Positions 1 to 8,018 are shown, counted from the first letter of the stretch. The stretch is DNA of 64,000 nt from JAFGXT01 sp963677165 (GCA_963677165.2 CAXXSX010000002.1:3472001-3536000), one strand, 5' to 3'. Numbers and translations: made by a program. The notes: a model not told the origin generated them from the letters alone.

Positions 1-251
1 AGATGCAGGGCGAAAAACGTCATCTGGAAAAACAGGTATCAAAGCTCGAAAGTGAGATCGAAAAAGCCGAATCTGAACGTGAGGAAATCCTTGCTGAAAT
101 GGCGGCGAATGCGGCGGATACGGACTTTGCCGATTTGAATCGTCGCTTAAAGAACCTTGAGTTTTCCATCTCCAAAGCTACAATCGAGTGGGAAGAATCT
201 GCTGAAAAACTCGAAGCCTTCATGGAAGAATACAAGCGGATCGCTCAATAA
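1..251 (+). CDS. ABC-F family ATPase, C-terminal fragment
   Basis: Only the last 80-odd residues lie in the window; the rest is upstream of base 1. The fragment is almost entirely heptad-like coiled coil rich in Glu and Lys, with a short break around AADTDFADLNRRL and a late Trp (IEWEESAEKLE). This pattern is what I know from the C-terminal coiled-coil domain of Uup/EttA-type ABC-F ATPases, which act on ribosomes or branched DNA rather than in membranes. The ABC cassettes themselves are not visible, so the call rests on the tail alone. Another coiled-coil protein is possible. The internal ATG at base 3 is probably not the true start. The gene ends at TAA 249-251 and is followed by the repeat-rich region. 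Confidence 0.55.
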   Translation, partial: MQGEKRHLEKQVSKLESEIEKAESEREEILAEMAANAADTDFADLNRRLKNLEFSISKATIEWEESAEKLEAFMEEYKRIAQ

Positions 252-329
252 TTTGCCACCGGGTGCTAACCGGACGATTGTCGGGGCGGAGAGCCTCCGC
301 AGGCGAATAATGTTTTACGGACCGGATTA

Positions 330-426
330 GTACGTCCACAATTCCACAAGATTTCTGACTTTAAGGTTTTTTATAAATCCACATGACAACAGCAAAATTG
401 CTATTTGCGTTCGGAGAGCGTACGTC
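330..426 (+). repeat. Family-3 repeat, degenerate right half
   Basis: The motif AGCAAAATTGCTATTTGCG at 391-409, followed by TTCGGAGAGCGTACG, matches the right arm of the family-3 elements at 1318-1499, 4877-5088 and 33150-33334. The matching left arm is not evident, so this looks like a decayed or truncated copy. Confidence 0.5.
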
Positions 427-462
427 TTATTTGGCAAGACTCTTTTAAGAATGGGAAAAATT

Positions 463-613
463 TAAATCGCGAAGCGATTTATGGCGGACACTCATGGCGT
501 TAATCTGAGACTGAAAGGAACTTTCAGCCAGATTAACAACATTACTTCGGACCGGTACGTTGCCGGACGTGGTGCAGCGGCGGAACGCAGCTCGGCATAG
601 CCGAAATCCTTAG
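463..613 (+). repeat. Family-2 repeat, full copy
   Basis: Begins with a small palindrome (AAATCGCGAAGCGATTT). It continues with GGACACTCATGGCGTTAATC, a hairpin around CTGAAAGGAACTTTCAG, and a GC-rich tail ending in GCCGAAATCC. The same order of blocks recurs at 5096-5219, and in inverted orientation at 33010-33143. Partial copies lie at 3547-3597 and 34168-34217. Confidence 0.75.
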
Positions 614-702
614 GGTAGGGACGGTTCTCCGTAACCGTCAGCTATTTTGTGCCTGAGCACAAAATTCCAAGAGACGGCTCGCTACGGAGAGCGCACCCTA
701 CC
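614..702 (-). repeat. Family-1 palindromic element, copy 1
   Basis: An 89-bp element bounded by GGTAGGG and CCCTACC, with an inner palindrome TTTTGTGCCTGAGCACAAAA. It is the reverse complement of the copies inside 3958-4098 and 6885-7024. Its right edge supplies the stop codon (TAG, minus strand, 698-700) of the neighbouring small gene. Confidence 0.8.
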
Positions 703-1039
703 TACATAATATCTTTACATTAGCGTGGTGGAGCAGGTTCTGGTGCCATTGGTGACAGAGCTCAATGATTTTATCGGATGACGCAATTTTGATCAGTTCC
801 AGGTTTGGATTGGTTTGTAAGGCGGAATTATCCATTACGGATAAATAGAATATCTGCGAATGAGTTAGTGTGCTGTCGGTGATGTCGGAAAAGTCGAATG
901 TCTGACGGTTGAGTTGCTTAATAAATTCCTCGTTGTAATAAATCTGACCTTGTACCCGCTCCAAATCCTCAGCGGTTAAGATTCCGTCCATTTTTACCGA
1001 TACTTCTCCTTCGCGAACCACGATTTCCCTGATTGCCAT
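698..1039 (-). CDS. Small conserved-looking protein of unknown function
   Basis: A protein of 113 residues; I do not recognise the family. The ATG at 1037-1039 is chosen over a longer upstream reading because AAGGGGGT lies just before it and the upstream part runs through a stem-loop (1060-1087) and a long inverted repeat. The sequence is mixed alpha/beta without signal peptide or membrane segment. It has a strand-like start (REIVVREGEVSVKMDG) and a helical C-terminus rich in His and Leu. The last codon and stop fall inside a family-1 palindrome, so the original C-terminus may have been changed by that insertion. It sits alone in a repeat-rich region, which gives no functional hint. Confidence 0.5.
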   Translation of the reverse strand: MAIREIVVREGEVSVKMDGILTAEDLERVQGQIYYNEEFIKQLNRQTFDFSDITDSTLTHSQIFYLSVMDNSALQTNPNLELIKIASSDKIIELCHQWHQNLLHHANVKILCR

Positions 1040-1059
1040 GACAACCCCCTTTGTGAGTT

Positions 1060-1087
1060 GCCGCCCTCGAAAAAATAAAAGGGCGGC
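1060..1087 (-). promoter_or_regulatory. Stem-loop in the 5' leader of the small gene
   Basis: GCCGCCCT (1060-1067) pairs perfectly with AGGGCGGC (1080-1087) around an A-rich loop. It lies about 20 bases upstream of the ribosome binding site of the minus-strand gene ending at 698, so it would form in the leader mRNA. On the minus strand the loop is T-rich, so an attenuator or an upstream terminator is possible. Confidence 0.45.
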
Positions 1088-1099
1088 GTTGTACTTGCC

Positions 1100-1217
1100 G
1101 TAAGTTAGAGGTCCGCCAAGACCTTCCGAAACAACAAGCAAACACCGCCCAAGTATACACAAGGGTGCTGTTTTCCTGTTCGCGTTTCGGATTGAAAATT
1201 GGCGGTTTCTAACTTAC
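1100..1217. repeat. Long imperfect palindrome (118 bp)
   Basis: GTAAGTTAGAGGTCCGCCAA at 1100-1119 pairs with TTGGCGGTTTCTAACTTAC at 1199-1217. Inside, TCCGAAAC (1125-1132) pairs with GTTTCGGA (1184-1191), and the centre pairs imperfectly around GTATAC. The whole unit could fold as one hairpin. No second copy was noticed in the window. Confidence 0.6.
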
Positions 1218-1794
1218 ACGAACGAAAATAAAATTCACGTGAACACCACGTGAAAACTATGATTGTAAAATTTAAACTATCTGATTAAAATATCTCCGAA
1301 TTTTAAATTTCCCCAAAGTAGCTTGCGTTGTCCCCCAACGCAAATAGCAAGTCTACCGCAAACGCCGTAGACACGGATTTCTCTTTAACACAAATGACTA
1401 AATAGATTTATCTAAAGTCATTCATGACTTCCAAGGTTATACGTAAATCCATACGATATCAGCAAAATTGCTATATGCGCTCGGAGATCGCATGCTACTC
1501 TGAAAACCTGAATGCTATGCATTCAATTATATTTATTACTATAATCTCACGAAACATCTTTTGCAATTAAGGAAGGAGCTGTAATATATCTCTAACAATG
1601 AGAAATTGCGCTAGCAAAGTCTCTTTGATAGTAATTATTTCCTTCCCTTTCTTTGGAATAATATGTATGTAAGGTTTGCATGTTATTATTATTTAACAAA
1701 ATATAAGTTGTAATCATCGACAAAATATTATAAAGTAATGTTTATAGGCTTTTAGTTTGTGTGATATATTTAAACATTATTTCTGGAGGGATAA
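1218..1794. other. Intergenic, AT-rich, one family-3 element
   Basis: Apart from the family-3 element at 1318-1499 this is AT-rich DNA with no supported gene. The ribosome binding site of the next gene, GGAGGG, is at 1785-1790. Confidence 0.5.
1318..1499. repeat. Family-3 inverted-end element, copy 1
   Basis: Starts AGTAGCTTGCGTTG and ends CGCATGCTACT, so the ends are inverted repeats. Each end carries its own small hairpin (GCGTTGTCCCCCAACGC on the left, GCGCTCGGAGATCGC on the right) next to AGCAA/TTGCT. The length is about 182 bp with no coding capacity, which is MITE-like. Confidence 0.7.
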
Positions 1795-3507
1795 ATGGGG
1801 GGGAATATTGGAGGATATGATGAAAATACATATAAAGATAAAGAAAGTGTTGATTATTTATCAAAAGTCTTAGAAGATAGTAGACTTTTTAAAACACATT
1901 TTGACCAAAACGACAAAACGCCCAATTTTGATGGTTTTTTTGAAATTTGTGGACTTTGCGAAAAAAAAAGCATTCCATTGGGCAGATTTGATGTACAAAT
2001 TAAAACCATCAGCAACTATTTAAATACAAATGAGAGGCCACAAAGCAGATATAAATATTCTTGTGATACAAAGATTTTCAATGCAGCAGAAGAAGCATTA
2101 ACATTAAATCCAATTCTTCTTTTTCTAGTTGATATGCCTAATTCCAAGATTTTTTGGAAATATCTTTCAGAACAATATGTTTTACAACAATCTATTGAAG
2201 AGATACGTAATAAAACCATATTTTTTGATGATGAGAACAGTATTGATGACATTGAAAAATTTTATGGTGAAGCGAAAGAAATATACTTATACGAAAAGAA
2301 AAAGAAAAAATCGCTTATATCCAACCTTATACTTACTGATGGCTCAAATATTGAGACTCAATATAAACTTATTGAGCAGATTATATATTTAAATAACAGT
2401 ATTGATAATGAACTATATTTTCTTAAGAAAACTTTTTGGAATGACGTTTGGAAATTTGGTATTGCATTGACTGAGCGAGAAACTGGGGCATGGATAAATA
2501 TTTATAGAATATTCGTTGATTCCGATGGGAATATAATAAAAAACTTCCAGCAAAGCAATGACATTTTTATGTCTTTTCAAAATTATCAACATAGTGATGG
2601 AAAAATTGATATAGAAAAAAATGTTTGGAATTTTATTAATCGGCCGATAAATGATTTCTTTGAAAAAAAATATATCGATGCATGTTATCTTTCAACAGAA
2701 GTATTAATGGAAGTCTCATTTGTATTTCTTGATAAACTTGCAGCATTTATTAATAGTTTCAAGAGAAATTCTCCCCCCTTCATTTATTACAAAGATGAAG
2801 AGGAGGTAGAATCAATACGCCATATTTGGAATACCCTAAAAGAACATATAAACCTCTATCTAAATACAAGCTTTGTAAATAGTCCAAACACTACTTTTGT
2901 AATAAATCCGCTTTCATATTTATCAGTTCAGAGTTCAAAATTCGAGAGAATTTATAGTTCTGACTTTACCTTTTCAGGTTTCCAGGGAAAAGTTGAATTT
3001 GACTCATTCTGTTCTTTTTGGGATGAAGCAATAGTGGAATTAGAAAGAAGAGAAATTAAAACAGTAAAAAGAATATGGGATATTACTACAGGTTCTGAAG
3101 ACAGAAATACTTACTACTCAAATCTTGATACGCTTTTTGAATTATTGCCAAAGTCATATACCGAAACCGCACAACAATTTTATAAAGAAGAATTTGAGCA
3201 ATTATCAACAAAGAAAAAAATAGTTATTTGTTATGATGAAAAAAATTTTATGTTCAAATATTTCTATCTCGATAATACAGAATTTACTATTGAGAATAAT
3301 CCATCTTGGGAAAATAATGAAGGACCAACACCAATTCAATATAAATGTGCGGGATCCTGCTATTGCAATTGGGCATTTAGTTCTGAGACACCACTTTATT
3401 CTCATGTAGCCAGATTAATATATAAGGGAGTATGCAAAAAATATAATATGCCTATAAAAACAGCAAATATAAGTATTTTCTCTTGTATTGATTCTGTTAA
3501 AATTTAA
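1795..3507 (+). CDS. Large AT-rich protein with a DUF4365-like nuclease N-terminus
   Basis: A protein of 570 residues starting at ATG 1795, four bases after GGAGGG. Near residues 43-70 the order NFDGFFEI then FDVQIKT gives Asp, Glu and Gln-x-Lys in the spacing I associate with the PD-(D/E)XK-like core of DUF4365 proteins, which often occur in defence or accessory loci. That assignment is a resemblance, not proven. The remainder is long, mostly helical, without membrane segments, and has a late Cys-containing patch (CAGSCYCNW). Composition is much more AT-rich than the housekeeping genes here, the gene stands alone, and short repeats flank it on both sides. All this fits recent acquisition. 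A stand-alone defence protein is one guess; no partner gene is next to it. Confidence 0.6.
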   Translation: MGGNIGGYDENTYKDKESVDYLSKVLEDSRLFKTHFDQNDKTPNFDGFFEICGLCEKKSIPLGRFDVQIKTISNYLNTNERPQSRYKYSCDTKIFNAAEEALTLNPILLFLVDMPNSKIFWKYLSEQYVLQQSIEEIRNKTIFFDDENSIDDIEKFYGEAKEIYLYEKKKKKSLISNLILTDGSNIETQYKLIEQIIYLNNSIDNELYFLKKTFWNDVWKFGIALTERETGAWINIYRIFVDSDGNIIKNFQQSNDIFMSFQNYQHSDGKIDIEKNVWNFINRPINDFFEKKYIDACYLSTEVLMEVSFVFLDKLAAFINSFKRNSPPFIYYKDEEEVESIRHIWNTLKEHINLYLNTSFVNSPNTTFVINPLSYLSVQSSKFERIYSSDFTFSGFQGKVEFDSFCSFWDEAIVELERREIKTVKRIWDITTGSEDRNTYYSNLDTLFELLPKSYTETAQQFYKEEFEQLSTKKKIVICYDEKNFMFKYFYLDNTEFTIENNPSWENNEGPTPIQYKCAGSCYCNWAFSSETPLYSHVARLIYKGVCKKYNMPIKTANISIFSCIDSVKI

Positions 3508-3546
3508 CTTCTTATCTAGTTTTCAGGGATCGGAGGCAGATAATTT

Positions 3547-3597
3547 AAATTGCGGAGCGATTTATATCGGACACTCATGGCGTTGATTTGAGTCTAA
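3547..3597 (+). repeat. Family-2 repeat, truncated copy
   Basis: Matches the first third of the copy at 463-613 (small palindrome around GCGGAGCG, then GGACACTCATGGCGTTGATT) and then diverges before the hairpin closes. Confidence 0.6.
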
Positions 3598-3677
3598 AAT
3601 TCTGTTCCTGGGGTCGGATGCGGATAATCTTTTTGTTGGGGTCTTTTACTTTTTCTGGGGTTCTTTTTCTGGTTTTT

Positions 3678-3823
3678 TTTCTGGGGTCGGATGCGGATAA
3701 TTAAAAACTACAAGCTAAGAAATATAGCTTTTGGGGGAATTTATATGCCTTAAAATGATTTTTTAATGGCAAAAAATAGATTTAAGAATATTTACCACGA
3801 AGGGCACGAAGGAACACGAAGTT
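3678..3823 (+). repeat. Family-4 direct repeat, left copy
   Basis: Shares with 4721-4860 the blocks TTCTGGGG, GCGGATAATTAA, ATAGCTTTT, CCTTAAAAT, then TTTTTTAATGGCAAAAAATA, GATTTAAGAA and CACGAAGG. The two copies lie in the same orientation on either side of the PH-domain gene. Confidence 0.7.
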
Positions 3824-3957
3824 AATTGAGAATTTAGAATTGAGAATTTTATTATAGTATGTAATCCTGAGTTGCGATTATTTATCAAAAGTGCTAAAAA
3901 TATTTGCAACAATACAAGTATTAGCTTATCATATTTTCTGAAAATCGCTAGATGGTG

Positions 3958-4098
3958 TAGAGTATTGCGAAATGAGCGAATTGGGGTAGGGCGTGCTCTC
4001 CGCAGGGCGCCGGCTTCCAGGATTTTGTGCTCAGGCACAAAATAGCGGACGGTTACGGAGAACCATCCCTACCTGAAAAACTGCATTTCGCACAAGTC
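3958..4098 (+). repeat. Family-1 palindromic element, copy 2
   Basis: The core GGTAGGG...CCCTACC spans 3985-4073 (89 bp), with inner TTTTGTGCTCAGGCACAAAA. Outside the core the flanks still pair: GCGAAATG on the left against CATTTCGC on the right, followed by ACAAGTC. This extends the inverted repeat to about 140 bp. Confidence 0.75.
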
Positions 4099-4125
4099 TT
4101 TTTATGGTGTAAGCAGGAGAGAAAG

Positions 4126-4704
4126 ATGATATCAGACACAGTAATTCCGAGATTTCTACAAGAGAAAGTCGACAACGAACTCGACTCCGGTGAAAGAATC
4201 CAGTGGATGGATATGCCTATTCCACGTTATTTTACTCCAGGATCAACAGGAGCATTTCTATTTGCAATCCCCTGGACAGCATTTGCCATATTCTGGGTCT
4301 GCGGAGCATCAGGATTCAAGGTGCCGGATTTCAGCTCTGGTGTTAACTTCTTTCCATTATTTGGGCTTCCATTTATTCTTATAGGTCTCGGGCTGTTATC
4401 AACCCCGTTATGGACATACAGAAAAGCCCTGAAAACAGTCTATGTTATCACAGATAAAAGAGCCATCACCATCGAGGGAGGCAGATTGATGACGATACGA
4501 AGTTACCCTCCAGAACAGCTCCAAAACATTTATCGTAAAGAAAGAAGAAATGGTACTGGTGATGTTGTCATCACTCGACGAGCCTGGCAAAACTCCGAAG
4601 GAAATAATCGATCTGAAGAATTAGGATTTCTGCGAATCTCTAATCCGAAAGAAGTTGAAAAAATGCTGAACAAACTAGCCGAGCAATACAGAATTAAGAA
4701 TTGA
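4126..4704 (+). CDS. PH-domain (bPH2/YdbS-like) membrane protein
   Basis: A protein of 192 residues. The ATG at 4126 follows AGGAGA; an earlier in-frame ATG at 4027 is rejected because that stretch lies inside a palindromic repeat. The N-terminus is soluble. Two hydrophobic segments follow, at about residues 45-65 (FLFAIPWTAFAIFWV) and 75-95 (LFGLPFILIGLGLL). A C-terminal domain containing YVITDKRAITIEGG resembles the strand pattern of bacterial PH-like domains. Function is not known for this type. The gene sits between two direct copies of a 140-bp repeat, as if the unit could move or be lost by recombination. Confidence 0.55.
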   Translation: MISDTVIPRFLQEKVDNELDSGERIQWMDMPIPRYFTPGSTGAFLFAIPWTAFAIFWVCGASGFKVPDFSSGVNFFPLFGLPFILIGLGLLSTPLWTYRKALKTVYVITDKRAITIEGGRLMTIRSYPPEQLQNIYRKERRNGTGDVVITRRAWQNSEGNNRSEELGFLRISNPKEVEKMLNKLAEQYRIKN

Positions 4705-4720
4705 GAATTGGGAAAAATCA

Positions 4721-4860
4721 TTTTTCTGGGGTGCGGATAATTAAGCACTTTATGCTCAAAAACATAGCTTTTTTCGGGATCAACCGTACCTTAAAATAAT
4801 TTTTTAATGGCAAAAAATAGATTTAAGAAATTCTTACCAGGAAGAACACGAAGGAAATTA
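4721..4860 (+). repeat. Family-4 direct repeat, right copy
   Basis: Second copy of the 3678-3823 repeat, same orientation, beginning right after the stop codon of the PH-domain gene. The copies are diverged but blocks of 15-20 bases remain identical. Confidence 0.7.
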
Positions 4861-4876
4861 AGAATGGGATTTCTTT

Positions 4877-5088
4877 GGTAGCTTGCGATCTCCGAGCGCA
4901 AAAAGCAACTGTGCAGATATCGTGTTAATATAAGGTTAACTTTTGAATGCACGAATTAATTTAGATAAATATATTAAAGAGTTTGTCTTGAGAGGGAATA
5001 TACATTTTATCATCTGCAAATGCGGAAAGAACGTGTCTACGACGTTTGCAGTGTACTTGCTATATGCGCTCGGAGATCGCATGCTACT
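4877..5088. repeat. Family-3 inverted-end element, copy 2
   Basis: Left end GGTAGCTTGCGATCTCCGAG and right end CTCGGAGATCGCATGCTACT are near-perfect reverse complements. The element is about 212 bp with an AT-rich, non-coding centre. It abuts the family-2 copy at 5096. Confidence 0.75.
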
Positions 5089-5095
5089 CTTTGTC

Positions 5096-5219
5096 GGACA
5101 CTCATGGCGTTGATTTGAGTCTGAAAGGAACTTTCAGCCAAATCAACGACATTACTTGCCACCGCGGGCTCCGCGGGCGCGATCCAACGGCGAACCGTTG
5201 GTCGGCGCAGCCGAAATCC
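5096..5219 (+). repeat. Family-2 repeat, abutting the araB stop codon
   Basis: Full copy with GGACACTCATGGCGTTGATT, the CTGAAAGGAACTTTCAG hairpin and the GCCGAAATCC end. It ends exactly where the minus-strand stop codon of the kinase gene begins (5220-5222). Confidence 0.75.
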
Positions 5220-6863
5220 CTACTTCATGGCAATGAGTTGTTTCATTAGTGATTTATGGGTACCAGTACCGAAGCTGTCGTGGAGTTCTGAGTAGAGCTT
5301 ATAGAGTTCTGAGTAGAGCTTCACGTTTTCGAGAATCGGTTTATATGAAAGTTCTTTAAACTTACAGATCGCTGCCTGTGCGTCTTCTACTTTTGCATAT
5401 TTACCAGCGACAACCGCACCGAACATTGCTGCGCCGAGAGCGCAGGTCTGATCGGACGTAGACAAAATCAGATTACGATTCAGGACATCGGCATAAATTT
5501 GCATGAGAAGTTCATCTTTTTCAGCGATACCACCGCCGCAGATGATTTCGTTAATCACAATGCCGTGTTCTTCCAAACGGTCCAGAATCTTTTTGGCACC
5601 GAAAGCGGTGGCTTCGATCAGGGCACGAAACATTTCCGCCTGAGTCGTATGAAGCGTCATGCCCATAATCAGACCGGACAGTTCCTGGTCGCACAGGATA
5701 TTACGGTTACCGTTCTCCCAGTCAAGCGCCATCAGACCGCTTTGTCCGGGTTTCATGTTTAAAGCTTCGGCTTTCAGCTGTTTGAACTTTGAAAAGTCAG
5801 AATCACAGGCCTTGGAAACAAACCAGTTGAAGATATCGCCAACCGCGGCTTGCCCGGCTTCAATACCGAGACTGCCGGGAAGAACGGAACCATCGACAAT
5901 ACCGCAGATGCCCGGAATTTCAGGGATTCCTGACACCTGGGTTGGTTCTGCCAGAATATCGCAGGAAGAGGTACCGATAATCTTTACCATGCGTCCTTTG
6001 CCGACACCGGCACCGACCGCACCGGAATGCGCGTCGATGATACCAGCGGCAATCGGAATACCGGCAGGCAGTCCGAGACGATCTGCCCATGGCTGACACA
6101 GTTCCGCCGCCTTGTTATCAGCAGGACATGCTTTGGAATAAAGACGTTCTTTCAGGCTGGCAAGTTCAGGCGAAAGGGATTTCAGAAATTCACTATTGGG
6201 CAATCCGCCCCACTCTTCGCAGTAGAGCGACTTATGACCAGCGGCGCAGACACCGGCTTTCACCTGTGCGATATCGGTAATACCGCCGAGAGCAACCGGA
6301 AGAAAGTCCGGGAAGTCCAGCCAGGTGTATGCCGCGTCGAAAACCTTGCGGTCGGCATTCATGCAGTGCCATACTTTCGACCAGAACCATTCGCAGGAAT
6401 ACGCACCGCCGCATTTTGCCAAATACTCCGGATGCTGTTTTTCGGCTGCCGCGGTAATCGCGTCGGCTTCCTTGATAGAGGTGTGGTCCTTCCACATCCA
6501 GGCATAAGCATTAAGATTATCTTTGAACTCCGGCAAGTCAGACAGCGGAGTCAAATCTTGTGTTACCGGAATCGGAGTTGAAGCCGTAGCGTCAAGACCG
6601 ATTCCAACGATTGCTTCGGGAGAAAATCCGGCTTTTTCTTTTGCCTGTTCAAGCGCGCCTTTCACGCATGTTTCAAGCGCGGTCAGATAAGACGCCGGAA
6701 GCTGTCGGGCCAGGTTATGATCAGAAGGATCAGTAAAAATACCTTCGCTTCCGCCCGGATAGGTGCAGGACGCGGAACCATATACCGTTCCTTCAGCAAT
6801 ATCAATAATCAACGCTCTCGAAGAGTTACTTCCGAAATCTATTCCCAGTGCAAATTCAGCCAT
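5220..6863 (-). CDS. araB: FGGY-family carbohydrate kinase, L-ribulokinase-like
   Basis: A protein of 547 residues, the usual size of L-ribulokinase. The N-terminal phosphate loop reads LGIDFGSNSSRALIID. The substrate region has IGLDATASTPIPV and a WKDHTS motif. The second half has IIGTSSCDI and the FGGY-type ATP-site segment around IICGGGIAEKDELLMQ. These place it in the FGGY family close to AraB, which phosphorylates L-ribulose to L-ribulose 5-phosphate. AraA and AraD partners are not in the window, so another pentulose is possible. Ribosome binding site GAGGAA precedes ATG 6863. The C-terminus contains a tandem 21-bp duplication (5283-5324) giving a repeated LYSELYK. It follows the aldolase gene in the same direction, separated by a family-1 palindrome. 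Confidence 0.8.
   Translation of the reverse strand: MAEFALGIDFGSNSSRALIIDIAEGTVYGSASCTYPGGSEGIFTDPSDHNLARQLPASYLTALETCVKGALEQAKEKAGFSPEAIVGIGLDATASTPIPVTQDLTPLSDLPEFKDNLNAYAWMWKDHTSIKEADAITAAAEKQHPEYLAKCGGAYSCEWFWSKVWHCMNADRKVFDAAYTWLDFPDFLPVALGGITDIAQVKAGVCAAGHKSLYCEEWGGLPNSEFLKSLSPELASLKERLYSKACPADNKAAELCQPWADRLGLPAGIPIAAGIIDAHSGAVGAGVGKGRMVKIIGTSSCDILAEPTQVSGIPEIPGICGIVDGSVLPGSLGIEAGQAAVGDIFNWFVSKACDSDFSKFKQLKAEALNMKPGQSGLMALDWENGNRNILCDQELSGLIMGMTLHTTQAEMFRALIEATAFGAKKILDRLEEHGIVINEIICGGGIAEKDELLMQIYADVLNRNLILSTSDQTCALGAAMFGAVVAGKYAKVEDAQAAICKFKELSYKPILENVKLYSELYKLYSELHDSFGTGTHKSLMKQLIAMK
5283..5321 (-). repeat. 21-bp tandem duplication inside araB
   Basis: GAGTTCTGAGTAGAGCTT occurs at 5283-5300 and again at 5304-5321, in frame. 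It adds one seven-residue turn to the C-terminal helix of the kinase. Confidence 0.85.
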
Positions 6864-6884
6864 AGTTCTTCCTCAATTTTTAAG

Positions 6885-7024
6885 GACTTATACAAAATTG
6901 CCCATAACTGGTAGGGCGCGCTCTCCGTAGTGCGCCGTATCCCGGGACTTTTGTGCTTAGACACAAAAGTGCGGACGGTTGCGGAGAACCGTCCCTACCC
7001 GAAACTCTGTATTTTGCACAAGTC
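6885..7024 (+). repeat. Family-1 palindromic element, copy 3
   Basis: Core GGTAGGG to CCCTACC at 6910-6999 with inner TTTTGTGCTTAGACACAAAA. Outer inverted ends are GACTTATACAAAAT (6885-6898) and ATTTTGCACAAGTC (7011-7024). Total about 140 bp, filling the gap between the kinase and aldolase genes. Confidence 0.8.
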
Positions 7025-7078
7025 TACAATATTTTCTAACGCTAAAAATAATATAAGTATTATGTAATTACAATCCAA

Positions 7079-7996
7079 TTACATAATATTCAGTTCTTTT
7101 AACAGAGCTCCAATCTTTTCTCTTTCAGGGGCCCTGAAAGCATGGAAAGGTTCAGCCATGAAGTCACTACAGATCCCCATCTGATTAAGCGCACACTTAA
7201 TACCTTTGATTCCGCCGGAACAGTACTGTCCGCAGGCATAAAGCTTACGGTGTTCAAAGATGGCAATCTGGAGCTTTCGCATACGTTCGACATCACCGGT
7301 AACCGCCGCATTGTACATGTCAACAAACAGTTTCGGACTAATATTTGCGCCGCCGGAAACACCGCCGTGTCCGCCGAACATGACAGATTCGCCCAGTAGT
7401 TCTTCCGGTCCCATCAGCAATGAAAAGTTATCGTGTCCGCGCATAGCGGTTACAAACTCATGGTAGCGCACCATGTTGCCGGAACTGTCCTTGAATCCAA
7501 CGATACCATCAATTTCAGCGGCTTTCTTCAGAGTTTCTACTTCGATATCAACCTTAGTCATAGACGGCATATTATACAGGAACAACGGTAGCGGGAGCCT
7601 TGGAACCAGGTGTCCGAGATATTCGAGCAGTTCAGCCTGTCCCTGAGGAAAATAATACGGAGGAGCCAGTACAACGGCATCGGCACCGCATTCAGCGGCA
7701 TGTTCTGCCAGGCGGATGGATTCAGCAAAAGATGTATCAGTGATACCAACCAGAACTGGAACACGGCCTTTAATATACTTACAGGACTTTTCAACCATAT
7801 CATATTTCAGTTTCATGCTGAGACTCGGGCCCTCACCAGTAGTTCCAAGCAGGAACAGACCGTGTACGCCGCCGCCAATGATATGTTCGATCAGTTTTTC
7901 GAGGCCGGGCTCGTCGAGATTGTATTCATCTTTCAGCGGAGTGATAATTGGCGGAACAACGCCTTTCAATGGTGCAGGTAAATTTGTTTTTTTCAT
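7079..7996 (-). CDS. DHDPS / N-acetylneuraminate lyase family aldolase
   Basis: A protein of 305 residues, full length for the family. It shows the class I aldolase signatures: GTTGEGPSL for carboxylate binding, the catalytic Tyr in LYNMPS near residue 140, and the Schiff-base Lys in VGFKDSSGN near residue 166. Family members cleave or form pyruvate-aldol bonds (dihydrodipicolinate synthase, sialic acid lyase, keto-deoxy sugar aldolases). The neighbours are a sialidase-like protein and two sulfatases, so a catabolic sugar-acid or sialic-acid role is more likely than lysine biosynthesis, but residues that decide substrate were not resolved. It lies 22 bases after the first sulfatase gene and is probably co-transcribed. 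Confidence 0.8.
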   Translation of the reverse strand: MKKTNLPAPLKGVVPPIITPLKDEYNLDEPGLEKLIEHIIGGGVHGLFLLGTTGEGPSLSMKLKYDMVEKSCKYIKGRVPVLVGITDTSFAESIRLAEHAAECGADAVVLAPPYYFPQGQAELLEYLGHLVPRLPLPLFLYNMPSMTKVDIEVETLKKAAEIDGIVGFKDSSGNMVRYHEFVTAMRGHDNFSLLMGPEELLGESVMFGGHGGVSGGANISPKLFVDMYNAAVTGDVERMRKLQIAIFEHRKLYACGQYCSGGIKGIKCALNQMGICSDFMAEPFHAFRAPEREKIGALLKELNIM

Positions 7997-8018
7997 TTTA
8001 GTAGTCCTGGTTTTATTG

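Larger units (their letters stand above)
252..697. other. Intergenic region made of short repeats
   Basis: No gene is supported here. The stretch holds a degenerate family-3 half element (about 330-426), a family-2 hairpin repeat (463-613) and most of a family-1 palindrome (614-702). A GC-rich stem at 283-306 recurs in inverted orientation at 33380-33403. Confidence 0.6.
3508..4125. other. Intergenic repeat graveyard
   Basis: No gene is supported. It holds a partial family-2 copy (3547-3597), a motif GGATCGGAGGCAGATAAT or GGGTCGGATGCGGATAAT three times (near 3527, 3609 and 3684), the first family-4 direct repeat (3678-3823), and a family-1 element (3958-4098). Confidence 0.6.

Noticed and set aside
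4027..4125. N-terminal extension of the PH-domain protein
   Set aside because: The extra 33 residues are read from a family-1 palindrome, and a ribosome binding site stands before the later ATG.
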